Counted from the first letter of the stretch, positions 42,230 through 53,929 are shown. The stretch: DNA of 64,000 nt from Massospora cicadina (GCA_022478985.1 JAKSZP010014534.1:1-64000), one strand, 5' to 3'. The notes: generated by a model from the sequence alone, not told the origin. Made by a program: numbers and translations.

Positions 42230-43657
42230 TGTCATGGAAACGGCAGAAGAAGTTTAGAACGGCCTGCCAGTTGGATGCGTAAGCACCCAAAAAGCAAGTC
42301 AGAATGCCAGAGGTATTGCTGACTGAATGACTTGATATTGAGCTGGGCAGTGGGAAACGACGAATTGTTGGTGCAGCACAATTGTGAGTATGATCACGAT
42401 GACAAACCACAATGAGCCCACTCCTGAACCAGGGGGTCTTGCTGCAGGGGGTGGGGTCACAGAGATAGTCTTAATAAGTTCCTCGGCATATGGGGCCATT
42501 TCAACTGGGCTGACAAGGAGATGGATTCTCTCTTTTGTAATTGGTGGACATAAGGCCATAAGATTCCTGTGTATTGCTGCCGGAAGTTCATGAAAACAGG
42601 GTTGTAGATCCAAAAATATTGGACTCGCTAAATCCAATTAATGGCGGAGGGGGCCATAGTAACCAAGAGTACTGGTAGAGCCCATCTGGTATATGGACTG
42701 ACGGGCCACCAGGGAAACGCCATCAGGGATGCAGTCAGAAGAGATAATAAAATCTGTTTGGGTTTTTTTAGCAAAATTTTTATTGTAAGGAAATGAAGAA
42801 AATTGACCAACAATTTTCTCAGCGCTATGCAACTGAACAAAAAGTGATTGATTGTGGTAGTGACAAGTTGGGATTGGGTCCCTAGATTTCGACCTAACCA
42901 GCAAATTATTCGGGAATGGGCGGGTTTGTTTCTTTAGGAACCAACATCACAAAATTTGGCGGTGGGCTGAGTTGCTGTCAGTTTGACCTTGAACGTCCAA
43001 ATTGTGGCTCAGCTACATTTCCAACAGTTGGTACAATGGTGTTTGGCCCAATAAGTGATGGGAATCCGCCAAGGCCACCCCACATAGGGGCGGGTCCATT
43101 TGGTTGGGAAAAGGTTTGGGACGCCTAACCCACCCGCGCTCGGTTGCTAGGCCATTTGCTCAGTAAGTGGCATCACATTGGCCACAATGCTCGAATTGCT
43201 AACAGGGGGCTTTGAACCCTTGATGATGGCGCCCGATGCTATAGCCTGATTGTAAAGGATGATCCCCAATGACTTTGGTAGGAAGGTGATTTGTTTGATT
43301 GACACATTAATTGAATTGTAACCATTGGGCATTCCAGCTGATACCTCAATCTACATGCCTTTCCGGCCATTTGAAATCCTGGCATTGGCCAGATTACCAC
43401 TCAAATTAGATCTGACTGATTTAAAATAACAATCTTGGCGCAGATTTCGCTAATTCCCCATAACAGTTCTGCCAAGGTGAGTGTGGTTACTGGGAGGGGG
43501 TAAATCCAAAGCGGAAGAGCTGTTACTCACCGCTCATCTACTACATGAGCAAGATCGCCCTGAGTAACAAGAGGTTCAGCCATCCTCTCTAATTTCTACT
43601 TACTTGGGAATGGGAAAATGGGGATCAACAACCAGGGGATGTTCCCTGAGACTTACA
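42230..43657 (-). repeat. Inverted solo LTR of the Gy-D family
   Basis: The 1,428-bp block is the reverse complement of a full Gy-D LTR, running TGTAAGTCT to ATGACA on the minus strand. It splits the left LTR exactly at one point. Flanks CTGCA (42225-42229) and CCACA (43658-43662) could be a 5-bp target duplication altered by two transitions; the right LTR reads CCACA at this site. The internal part was presumably lost by LTR-LTR recombination. Confidence 0.85.
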
Positions 43658-44159
43658 CCACATCCCCAATGGCTTTTCCCTGGTGGCCCATCAGCCCATA
43701 CACCAGATGGGCTCTACCAGTGCTCATGGTCACTATGGCCCCCACCATCATAGACTGGATTCAGCAAGCTATATACTTCTGGCAATTTAACCCTGCTGTT
43801 ATGGACTTTTGACAACAGTATACTGAGATCTTGTGGCCTTACGTCCATCATCTTTAAACAAGGATAAACCCTCTGTCTCCCCAGTTAAATCAACCCCATA
43901 TACTGGTGAACTTATTGAAACTATTTCTGTGACTCCGCCCACTGCAGTAAGCCTCTATGGTCTGGGGTGGGCTCGATTTGGTTTGTTCTCAGAATCATAT
44001 TCACTTTTGTTCTGAACCAACAATTAGGTTGTTTCCCAATGCTTGGCTCCATACAACGTCATTTGACATCAATGCCTCTGGCATTCTGGCTTACTTTTTA
44101 ATTTCTTACGCACCCTGACTGGCAGGCCAGTCTAAACTTCTTCTGCCATTTCCATGACA
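43658..44159 (+). repeat. Gy-D left LTR, second part (U5)
   Basis: It aligns with 49538-50033. It begins at the interrupted CCACATCCC and ends TTTCCATGACA. It contains the ATG at 43669. Confidence 0.9.
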
Positions 44160-45170
44160 TAAACGACCAACCATTGTTTCAAGCCACTTACGCCCTGCTC
44201 TTCGAGGTGGGCACTGCAGTGATTGCCCTTTACCAAATTAATGTGCAATCAGTAGCCTGCTTTTTGTAGTTTGTTTGATCACTTATCGATATTGGGAATA
44301 GTATCCACTCTACCTTGGAGAATCTTCTTCAGACCGCCCAAGCTGCGCGGATTGCTGCTCCTCCCCTCCCACTAGCCCATAAGGAAGGTCAAGTGTTCCT
44401 TCCTGGGAGATAGCTAATCGAGTTCTTGACGCCCTTGCTGTGGTGCAAATGCGTACAGCAATTGCACTTAATAATGCATCCACGTTATCTCATGCCCAGC
44501 AAGGGCTCGCGTTGTTGGACGCTGTGGAAGGGGATGCCTGCCGCTGGGTTAGAGGCCTTCTGCGCTCTTCCTAGCAAGCAGGAGAGCCCACTCCACTGAT
44601 GGCTGTCATGTCGGCAGCTTTGAAACCCCCTGTGTCACGCTTGGACCACCTATTCAGATTGCTCTATGCCATGGACGAAGCCCCTAGATTGGCTTCTTTG
44701 ATTTCTACCTTCTATGAACTGGCTCCCACGCTGGGTCTCTCTATTGATATGCTTCGAGAAGTCTTTAGATCAGGCTTGGATTCAGTTTCTTCTCAACACG
44801 AGGTCTGGTCCACCGTCCAAGGAGCAGTAGTTGAAATATGTGCCAATGCGACTACTATTAATGCCTTCCCCCGCCATGCTTCCTGTATCAGAAGGGAAAT
44901 TTATGATAGGATTACCCAACAAAGACGCGGACAAAGTGTCTACCTTCGAAACAGTGGTAGACCCAGTTGCTGATCCTGTCAAAGCTCCTGTGTCCAAGTT
45001 AGCTGACACAGAGTTACCTATAAATGAATCCGTGAAAGCCCAGATGAAGGAAGCCAGCTCACCCACCTTTGTACTTCCAATTTTTGCTCCCGTGAAAGCC
45101 CCAACCTTATCCCCAATTTGCCAGTTTATTTCTTCAGTCACAACAGAGTAGGTCAAATCTTTAAATAAAT
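43669..45170 (+). pseudogene. Gy-D gag, starting inside the LTR
   Basis: The first ATG after the promoter (43669) opens MAFPWWPISPYTRWALPV, conserved in all three LTR copies. The frame is damaged at a TGA after 47 codons and by later frameshifts, then runs across the LTR end at 44159 (HPDWQASLNFFCHFHDINDQ) into the internal region. Downstream, 44599-44973 holds 124 open codons (LDHLFRLLYAMDEAPRLASL). No zinc knuckle was seen. Gag assignment rests on position and on the lack of any other long frame before the protease; homology is not recognised. Confidence 0.55.
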
Positions 45171-45189
45171 AAAACTTCGCTTATTTCTT

Positions 45190-45540
45190 ATTTCCTATGA
45201 AGGTTAGTGTCGGCTTGCACAGTGTCTCCTTTGAGGCCCTGGTGGACACTGGAGCCAAGGGGAACTTCATGAGTTTCAAGTTGGCCCAACAATTAGAACT
45301 GGAAATTGATGTGGGTCCCTCAGTGATGGTGGCTTTGTCTGCCTCCCAGACCTCATATGTCATCCGTCGGCTAATACTTTTTTCAATCCACCAGTTTAGC
45401 TTTTGTGATTGTTTTTCTGCTATGCTGAACATGGTGTTTCCAGTGATCTTAGGTGTGGGATGGTGGTGCCAACAACATGTCAAGATTCACCTGGAGTCTA
45501 ATATGTTGTCATTTACCAATGATCAACTGGAGGGTGAATT
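45190..45540 (+). pseudogene. Gy-D aspartic protease
   Basis: Open from 45197 for 143 codons. FEALVDTGAKGNFMSFKLA carries an intact DTG active site, and FPVILGVGWW is the second conserved block. It is in one frame and could be the best preserved Gy-D domain. It would process Gag-Pol. Confidence 0.82.
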
Positions 45541-45659
45541 CCTTCTGATTGACACTCTTAATAAAACACAGGCCGTAGTTATATCACTTCCCTCGTCACT
45601 CCTGCGGGCATACTGGCCGATTTCGTGAAAGCTTATTACACTATAAAAGTATCTTCGAC

Positions 45660-46430
45660 TTGGAAAAGGCATATTGTCTGCCTCCTCACAATAGGTTCAA
45701 TTGGATTTCAAATGACCGTGGTTTTGGTGAATATCAACTGTCCGTTGTATCCCCATACAGCGGAGGAAGAGATTGCGCTCAACACTTGGTTGGACGATAT
45801 GCTGAAAAAAGGGTAGCTGTTCAAGGAGACCTCGCCCGTTGCATCCCCTATTGTCTTCGCCAAAAAAGCGGATGTTTCCCTCCATCCCTATGTGGATTAT
45901 GGCCACTTAAACAAAGTAACGGTTTCTGATCCCTACCCCTTACCTCTGGAGCAGACTATCAGCCAGGCAATCACTAAATTACTTGTGTTCTCTAAGCTGG
46001 ATCTGGTGAATGCTTTCAACCAAATTCGGATAATGAAAGGGCAAGAATGGCATTTTTTAATTCCGCATAATGCCCTTTGGGCTGGAGAATGCTCCCGCTA
46101 CAATTCAACGCATGATTGACAATGTACTGGGTGACCTCCAGTTTATTTGCGCAGTTGAATACATTGATGACATTTGTTTTACTCCCCAACTCTCGAACAA
46201 CATGATATTGACTTAGAAGCAGTTGTGACCGCCTTGCATAAGGCAGGCTTGTTCATCAAGCCCTCCAAGTGCGAGTTCTATAAGGAAAAGGTTGCCTTCC
46301 TCAGGAACCTCATCCTTAAAGATGGTTACACAATCTCTCCCAATAAGTTGGATTCAATCTTAGAATGGCCAACCCCGACTACCCAGAAACAACTCTGGAG
46401 TTTCTTAAGAACCATCATTTTTTAAGAAAC
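45660..46430 (+). pseudogene. Gy-D reverse transcriptase remnant
   Basis: DYGHLNKVTVSDPYPLPLEQ, LVFSKLDLVNAFNQIRI, a frameshifted NAPATIQRMIDNVLGDL and the catalytic YIDDI at 46160-46174 mark the palm. IKPSKCEFYKEKVAFLRNLI and ILEWPTPTTQKQLWSFL are the connection. At least two frameshifts and one stop interrupt it. Confidence 0.9.
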
Positions 46431-46529
46431 ATTTCCCCGGCACTTTACCAGCTGGCTGTCCTGCTTCACCCCCTTACAGGGAAAAAAGTACCATTTTGCT
46501 AGTCACTCGAATGCTAAAAGGCATTCAAA

Positions 46530-46990
46530 TCAATTAAAGAGGTGTTCATGTCCTCTCCCATTTTGAAACACACTGATCCCTGCAAGCCATATATTGTTGC
46601 ATGCGACGCCTCATTAATAACAGTGGGGGCAGTGTTGCTCCAGGAGCATGATGGCTTGGAATACCCGGTCGCCTATTTTTCCTGGAAGTTTACCTCTATG
46701 GAGCAGGCTTGGGCCATTTATGACAAGGAGTTGGCAGCCGTTGCATGGGCATTAACACATTGAAGGTATCTGTTACAGGCTGCTCAACATGAGTTAATTG
46801 TCCACAAGGATCACCAGGCTCTTTTGTACTTTTGTAAACCCCAATAATTGGCGCATCATCAAGCCTGAACCTATTGGGACCTGTGCAGCTTTAACTCAAA
46901 TATTAATTCATAAAAAAGGTGCGCTCAACATACTTCCCGATTTCCTCAGCTACAGCCCTGCCCACTGTCCCTCAGACCCAGAGGAAGTGG
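46530..46990 (+). pseudogene. Gy-D RNase H remnant
   Basis: ILKHTDPCKPYIVACDASLI and IYDKELAAVAWALTH give the Asp and Glu catalytic positions; a stop follows. The last Asp-containing block (HKDHQALLYF) is in a shifted frame at about 46800. GALNILPDFLSYSP ends the domain. Confidence 0.85.
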
Positions 46991-47209
46991 AGCTCGTTAC
47001 TATGATTCCTGCCGCCCAAATCCTGTTGATTGTCCCCCCTGTCATTTCATCCATTGTTCTGGCTCCCGATGCCCCACTAGTTGCTCAGGTCTTATCCAGT
47101 CAAATGGCCCGCCCTGAAGGGGTGGAGTTGGTTGAGCAGTTAGCTCACCCAAGTCATAAACATTCTCTATACTCATTGAAGGAGGGCCTTATATATTTTA
47201 GTTTACACA

Positions 47210-48010
47210 TATGGGTTCCCCCTCCTTCTGAACTGAGGTATTCCGCGCACATCATGTTCCCCCCACAGTTGGTCATCCTGGCAACAAGAAATGCATCAAC
47301 TTGATCTAGCAGACCTACAACTGGGCAGGTTTGACAAAAGAAGTTCCAGCCTGGGTTACAGATTGCGTTACCTTTTTCAGAGCCAAGTTAGACTGCTCTA
47401 GTAAAAATGGTCTTTTACACCCCTTACAGCAGGCAGAGGGTCCATGGACATCGGTGTCTGTGGAATTTATTGTCTAACTCCCCTGCTCTAACAGGTTTAC
47501 GGTGGTGATGGTGGTGGTGGATCATTTCACAAAATTTTTCTTCTTCATACCTTGTACTTCTGCAATTACATCAGAGGAAACAGCTCGTCTTTTCATAGGC
47601 CATGTGTTTTCAATGTTTGGTCTCCCTGAGGCAATCATCATTGAATGTGGTTCACAGTTCACCACACGGCTTTGGAGTAAACTCCTATCTATCCTAAAAA
47701 TATCCCCCTGTCATTCCATTGCATATCATACCCAGTCTGATGGACAGACCGAGTGAGTTAACCAAGTCCTGGAGCATTACCTGCGTTGTTATGCTGCAGC
47801 TGCGCAGGACACCTGGGCCCCAATATTCCCCTCGCCAAATTCGCTTATAATAATGGGACTCACGCATACACAGGGTTTTCTCCCTATGAAGCAACGTTTG
47901 GGTTATAATCCTTCATTGTTCTGTCAGACCTTGCTTGCAGCCCAAGGTCCAAGCTGCTGCAGACAACGCTGAACCTATCAGGTTGACTCATTCCTTAGTA
48001 CGGGAACACC
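47210..48010 (+). pseudogene. Gy-D integrase remnant
   Basis: A weak GHPGNKK-type block marks the zinc domain near 47270. The core shows SVSVEFIV, where the first catalytic residue reads Glu instead of Asp, then VVVDHFTKFFFFIPC and AIIIECGSQFTT, where the second also reads Glu. SDGQTE keeps the third acidic residue and is followed at once by TGA in place of the usual Arg codon. The enzyme cannot be functional. Confidence 0.85.
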
Positions 48011-48076
48011 TCACCAAAGCCATTGATGACTACAAAGTGGTTCACAGATTGAAAATGGCTCCCAGGTCACAATTTA

Positions 48077-48460
48077 ATGGTGGGCTCCTATGTTATGCCT
48101 GATACCCATCATATAAAAATTCATTCCACTTCCAATAAATTTACTAGTAAACATTTGGGCCCCCATTTGGTGGAGGAGGTCATGGGTAATGGTGCGTTCC
48201 GGTTGAAGCTCCCTGCTTATTGGAAACAGCATCCTGTCTTCCATGTTTCCCAGCTGTCGCCCTTTAAGGGCATGGTTCCCCCAGAACCTGAACCAATACT
48301 TGTCAAGAATGGGGAAGGGGCTGAGGTAGAGTATATCCTGGCATCCTAAAAACCTGATGGTCCGTACAATACCTTGTGGCTTGGAAAGGGTATCCAGCAT
48401 GTGAAAACAGTTGGGTCAAGGCACGTGTTTGCGCAAACTGTATGAAACTGATTGAAGCAT
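48077..48460 (+). pseudogene. Gy-D integrase tail with chromodomain-like end
   Basis: Ninety open codons contain KHLGPHLVEEVMGNGAFRLKL (GPF/Y-type block) and HPVFHVSQLSPFKGMVPPE. The stretch AEVEYILAS, a stop, and KPDGPYNTLWLGKGYP resembles the start of a chromodomain (an E-x-ILxS block followed by a W-K-G-Y-P motif). In chromoviruses this module guides integration to heterochromatin. The call is moderate because the aromatic cage is partly mutated. Confidence 0.75.
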
Positions 48461-48589
48461 TCCATGTATCCCACTCTGAAGCTCCCTGCCCCCCCCAAAA
48501 AAGTTACTATCGTTATGAAAATCAAGTTACCCAAAGCACATAAGAATGTGGCTCTCGTGCAGTTTCCTGGCTTTGGGGCCCTTCCCTTG

Positions 48590-48606
48590 GAAAAAGGAAA
48601 GGGTAA
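48590..48606 (+). promoter_or_regulatory. Gy-D polypurine tract
   Basis: GGAAAAAGGAAAGGGTAA abuts the right LTR. Confidence 0.7.
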
Positions 48607-50033
48607 TAGAAGTCCTGGGGAACTTCCCCTGTGCGTTGATTAAGCATTTTTCCATTTCAAGCAAGAAGGTACCAAAGAGGATGTATATACCCTCATTACT
48701 CAGGGTGATCCCACCCACGTGAAAGATGAGTGCTGGGTAACAGCTCTTCCGCTTTGGATCCCTCCCCAGGTACCCACACTCACCTTGGCAGAACTGTTAC
48801 AGGAAATTAATGAAATCTGTGCTGAGATTGCCAAAATGAGATCAATTGGAACCAAATTGAGTGGCAATCAGCCCAATGTTCATATTTCAAATGGTCAAAA
48901 AGGGGTGGAGAATGATCTATCAGCCAGAATCGCTAATGGTTTTAATTTGGCCAACACTATGATCAAAAGATTCACCCCCTCCCAAAATTGCTGGGGATCA
49001 TCCCCAATGGGCAGGTAATAGCATTGGGCATCATTGATGAGGGTTTGAAGCTCCCTGATGGCAAATCAGGCGTTGTGCCCAATGCAGCACTTTTGACAGA
49101 ATGAACAGCCCAGCAACCATGCATGGGCAGGTTTGGCGTCCCAAACCCATTCCCAACCAAATGGGCCCGCCCCTACATGGGGTGGCCTTGGGGGATTCCT
49201 GCTGCTCATCAGGCCAAACGTCGTCATGCCAACCAATAGAAATGTAGCTGAGCCTTAACTTGGATGTTTGAGGTCAAACTGACAGTGACTCGGCTGACCG
49301 CCAAATTCTTCAAAGTCAGTTACCAGTGAACTTATATACCCCATTCCCAAATAATTCGCTGGTTAGGTCAAAAAGGAGGGTCCCAATCCTGGCTTATCCC
49401 TGCACAAACAACCACTACTAACTAATTGCATTGCACCAAGAAAATTGTTGGTCAACTTTCTTCCTTTTCCTTTACAATAAAAATTTGACTTTAAAAACCA
49501 TTCAATTTTTATTTGGTTGATTTCCTTCTGGCCACATCCCTAGATGGCTTTTCCCTGGTGGCCTGTCAGTCCGTACACTGGGTGGGCTCTATCAGTGCTC
49601 ATGGTCACTATGGCCTCACCATCATAGATTGGATTCAGCGAGATAGATACTTCTGGCAATTTATCCCTGCTGTTATGAACTTTTGACAACAGTATACTGG
49701 GATCTTGTGGCCTTACGTGCATCATCTTCAAACAAGGATCCGCCTCCTTGTCTCCCCAGTCAAATCAACCCCATATACTGGTGAACTAATTGAAACTATT
49801 TCTGTGACTCCGCCCCCTGCAGCAAGACCTCCAGGGTAAGGGCAGGCTCGATTTGATTTGTTCTCAGAGTCATATACACTGTTGTTCTACACCAATGATT
49901 CGTCATTTCCCAATGCCCGGTCCATACAACGTCATTTGGTCAGCAATGCTCCTGGCATTATGGCTTACTTTTTGGGTGCTTATGCACCCTGACCGGCACG
50001 CCAGTCTAAACTTCTTCTGCCATTTCCATGACA
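48607..50033 (+). repeat. Gy-D right LTR
   Basis: 1,427 bp, starting TAGAAGTCC (the terminal TG is mutated) and ending CCATGACA. It contains the U3 ORF remnant and the U5 ATG at 49544. Confidence 0.92.
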
Positions 50034-50640
50034 CATGTCCCAATACTTTACCATATATAATTTTTACAACAATTTTCCAATCCTGACCCTTTTCTATGAG
50101 TAAACTCTTGAAAAAAGAACTAAAAACCTAAATAGAGCCAAACAGGCATAGTAAGCTAAGGATAGCACAGACAACGCAAAAGCCCTCCGCTCTATATGGC
50201 AGTGCTCCCACTTATTAGGGTACTGAATGATTTTGTTTCCACATTCCCAAGTTTTAACAGAAATCATTTGTCATTCTAACGCTTTAAATTTTTATATCTT
50301 TAAAAACTTATGTGCATCATGGCGCATTGTGTTCAACATGCATCTGCTGAGATGTTTGACATCTCATTGAATAGAGAACTATGGGCATTTTAACTTTGTT
50401 TTCTTGGTGCCTCAGTTGTTCCATAAAAACTTTTTGCGCTAGACAAAGCGAGTTTGGGCCACCATGAGCCTCACATAATGTTATTATTATACAATATTAG
50501 ACACAAAACATATTATATTGAATCTATAATACTTAATGTGACATAATTTCTTTATAAAATGGGATAAAATCACAAAAGGGAAAAAACAAGAATTATAATT
50601 GAGATCATAAAAAAACTCTTCACATATCCAATGCGTCTAA
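50034..50640. other. AT-rich spacer
   Basis: No gene or repeat recognised. Confidence 0.55.
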
Positions 50641-50669
50641 CTGTGAACTTTATTCTTGATTTAGTTGGT

Positions 50670-50696
50670 GTAGGCTGTTCAGGGGATGGAAACTAC
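50670..50696 (-). other. LN-5 folded 3' tail
   Basis: On the minus strand GTAG pairs with CTAC around TTTCCATCCCCTGAACAGC. The outer stem differs in sequence from the other families but keeps pairing. Confidence 0.6.
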
Positions 50697-50737
50697 TGGT
50701 TTGAGCTAAAAAAATTGGAAGAGGGAAAGTAGAAGCT

Positions 50738-51400
50738 TTAGTGAAATTTTTGACACCCCTGAGTAGAAAAGCTAATTTTGTTCTCAGCCAGTAACTCCTT
50801 ACATTTGTGGGGCGTTGGATATCCTAATATATTGGGCCTTCCCCTATGATGGTACAGGTGTGGAGGAAGGGGTCTGCATGTGTAAACCAGACTGGGAACC
50901 ATTACTAAACGATTCTTTGTTGCTTTGGCTTCAAGTATTCGTAGAGCCAGGCTTTGATGTGCTCCAGTAGGTGTAGGTGAAATCTGGTGATTGTCCAGCG
51001 GATGGTCAGCACTGTTCCCTTTAAGGCATTCAGAAAGACTGTTTTTATAGTCCACAGTGTGATGGCGACTATGAGAGAGTGGATCATGGGTGGTATAGGG
51101 GACTCAAGTTGGAGTGTGAAGGGGCTTCTTGCTATTGACAGCTCCTATTTTTTGGTTTTATGCATATGCGTAACTTCACGCCATATGGCTCTAGATGGCG
51201 TGCATGCTTCAAGGCGGTAATGTAGGGTGTCATACCCTTCACACACTGCACATGTCACATGAAGAGAGTAGGAGCGGTCCACTGTTCTGAAGGTTCGTCT
51301 GAGGCAATGACAAGTGTTAATTCTTTGGCTGAAGGAGTAAATTATGTGTGAGCCTCCATATTGACTTTTGCCTTGTGAGGTCATAAGAAATGTCTAAGGC
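50738..51400 (-). pseudogene. LN-5 ORF2 C-terminal region with zinc motif
   Basis: The piece 51145-51384 encodes CAVCEGYDTLHYRLEAC, keeping all four metal ligands and aligning with CVMCGQYGTLFHRLEKC in LN-2. A second piece (50738-51055) covers the end of the protein. The conservation of this motif in a diverged subfamily supports its importance. Confidence 0.8.
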
Positions 51401-52139
51401 ATCCAGATAGTCGATTATTGCAGTAGCTGGGACCGTATTGTTTATGTCCTCTGGGGTGGTGGTCCTGCTTCCATAGCATGAAGCTTTCTCTGGGTCTTCC
51501 CCTTCCCTGACTAGTGCCCATTTTTGTAAATGTCTATCTTAAGTACCAGATGGTGCGGATGAAGCGCTTGATCTGAGGGGGTTCATGTGGGTCCGCTTTG
51601 GGGCAGTTTGTGAGGTAATTGAGAAGGCTGGATAGGTTGTGGGTGTTGAATAATTTGACTGCCTGTGCAAAGTTGCCCTAACTGCTCTGGACCATTGCTG
51701 GTTAGGGAGGTCTAGGGCTAAGAATTCCTCTATCCAAAATCTCAGGATGCGGTTAGCGTGTCCTTCAAAGTCTATTAGGCCATGCAAACACTTGAGCATG
51801 AGCTGAAGAGCATCTCCACTTTTATAGGTGGTTGGGACCCAGGCCATAGACATCATTGGATTAGGACGCGGACTGAGGATATGAACGAGGGTGAGATGGA
51901 GATTGCATGGGCGGGGAACCACAGCATTGGGAGGATAGGTGAATTGGCAAACGTTACTCACCCTGTTAGTCCAAGAGATCTTCCCTTAAGGGAGACGACG
52001 TGGTTGTACAAACTATTATAGTAAATTATCTCTCAAATGTTTCATTAGCGTACCCCCTGTTTCCAGACACATCCCAAGGTAGCAGACAGGGTTGGTCAAA
52101 GGGGTTAAGGCAAAAGGTAGGATGACTGGGTCTCTTTAT

Positions 52140-53044
52140 GGTTATCTTTGTGGATTGGGTATTATGGTCCAGTTGGTTGTGTATTTGCCTAAAAAGGATG
52201 ATTTCAGTCTTTTTTGTTGAGTATGCATTACCACATTTGAATCCTCTTCAGGGGTGCACTCCAACTGCTGGGAATCTTTGTTCTTAGCTATGCCAGCCAC
52301 GCAGTCATCCGCAAAGACCAGTATTTTGACTACTGGTTTACCTTGTGCAGTGATGCCCATAATACGTTAGTCATTGACGCATAGGAGTGAATCTATGGTG
52401 AAGTTGTATATCAATGGGCTGAGGGGATCCCCTTAATTGAGCCCTCTGCGCGGTGTGATAGTGTTAGTCAGAAAGCCAGAGACGCAGAAGCTATGGATGC
52501 TGATTATGTTAGAAGCATTGCCCAGTCTATGAATGTGGGTAAAGGCCTAAAAAGCGCTCAGGCACTCCTTCAGGTATGGCCAGCTGATGGAATCGTATGC
52601 CTTCTCCTGGTCCAGGAAACAGGGCACCAGTTGCTTTAGATTTGTAGATGTTAGAGATCGAGTGTATATTGGTCCAGACAGATCTCCTTGGTATAAACCC
52701 AAACTGGTTTGGATACATAATTTTGGAAGCTGTCGCGCCCAGTCTGGTGGCAAAAATTTTCAGTTAAAAATTTTCAGTCTGTATTTGATAGTGCAATTGG
52801 ACGCCAATTGGACAGTTCCAGTTTGTCACCCTTTTTAAATAGGGTATTGACATTGACGTCCTGTCCTCATGGTAGAAGGCGGGTCTCCATCAAGCATTGA
52901 CTCATTGATGCCAGGATGAGGGGGCAATTTTCTTAAACATTCTTTATAAAATATGTAGAGTATCACATCAGGACCAGAGCACTTCCTACGCGGTGCACCG
53001 CAGACTGTGTCCCAGAAATACTCCTGTGTAATTAAATATATCAA
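52140..53044 (-). pseudogene. LN-5 reverse transcriptase remnant
   Basis: 52835-53044 encodes CGAPRRKCSGPD (with the PDG block altered). 52527-52718 encodes NQFGFIPRRSVWTNIHSISN, and EKAYDSISWPYLKECL lies in the overlapping frame. 52142-52360 encodes LVFADDCVAGIAKNKD with both catalytic aspartates. Frameshifts and stops separate them. Confidence 0.88.
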
Positions 53045-53338
53045 ACGGTGGTCTGGCGGTGTACTTTGAATTACAGATAGAGTGTATATTTTTTATTTTT
53101 TAAGGGTCAGTTGGAATGTCACAGTATAGATCCATATATAAGCGGCTTACTTAAAATTTGCCCTTTATTTGTGTGGTTACCACAGTGCCGTCACCCTTAC
53201 AGACCTGTGTAAATGCGGGTTTATTGCCACAGAAATGGACTTGAATGAAAAAGTATGTTGAGAATCTTTCACCTTCCTCTATAACTTACCTTTTTTTTGA
53301 CACCTTGATTCTATGCTTTTGTTCAAAGATGAGGGCGT

Positions 53339-53797
53339 TTAGACAGGAAAATATTTCCTCCCACTTACACCCCCATTTGGGGCTATAGATGATTTTGGGG
53401 TGCTGAGCTCAAGGTGGTCCAGTTCTGCTAAGGTGCACTTGATTGTGGCAGTGTCAGCGGTGTACTTCCATAAGGCAAAATGGCGAGTTTTGTTGATTAA
53501 TCCGATTTTGAAATCTTCCCAAGTTGTGATGGAGTCTGATATGAATAGGGATGCAAATTTGGGGTTTGCAGTCTTATTTTCGACCCAGTCTGATAGTATA
53601 GGTAATTTTATGTTGTTTGGGTGCATCTTCCTCCAGTTTAACGCCTTTTCAGGAGTGAGGGTTGATGAAAGTTGTACAAAAATGAATAAGTCAAAGAAAT
53701 TTATCATTTTGGTCAAGAAGTTATAAAGGGTCAAACAAAGAATTTTGGGACGAGGATGAAGTTGATGCAGCTTCATGAGATGAGTTTTCACCCACAT
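53339..53797 (-). pseudogene. LN-5 ORF2 endonuclease-RT linker
   Basis: A 152-codon open frame on the minus strand. LTPEKALNWRKMHPNNIKLP parallels the AQVTKWCKLHPTEITSP segment of LN-1, placing it between endonuclease and RT. It has no catalytic residues. Confidence 0.65.
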
Positions 53798-53929
53798 AAG
53801 TTAGGACGAGTTATGTGGGGAGGATTAGTGACCCATGAAGGAGGGCATCATATAAGCTGAGGGACGCCTTCATTAAATGGAATTTAATGCACCCCAGGGG
53901 TACCCCATAGGCTTAGGCCATTGGTCCAA

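Larger units (their letters stand above)
41298..50033 (+). mobile_element. Gy-D: chromovirus-like Ty3/gypsy element with 1.43-kb LTRs
   Basis: The left LTR (41298-42229 plus 43663-44159) and right LTR (48607-50033) flank gag, protease, RT, RNase H, integrase and a chromodomain-like tail. Flanks CAAGT and CATGT look like a 5-bp duplication with one mismatch. The left LTR is split by an inverted solo LTR of the same family. Without this insert the element is about 7.3 kb. The lineage differs from Gy-A, Gy-C and Gy-E: YIDDI RT, HPVFHVSQLSPFKG tail and no TGGTGCTC primer site. Confidence 0.92.
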
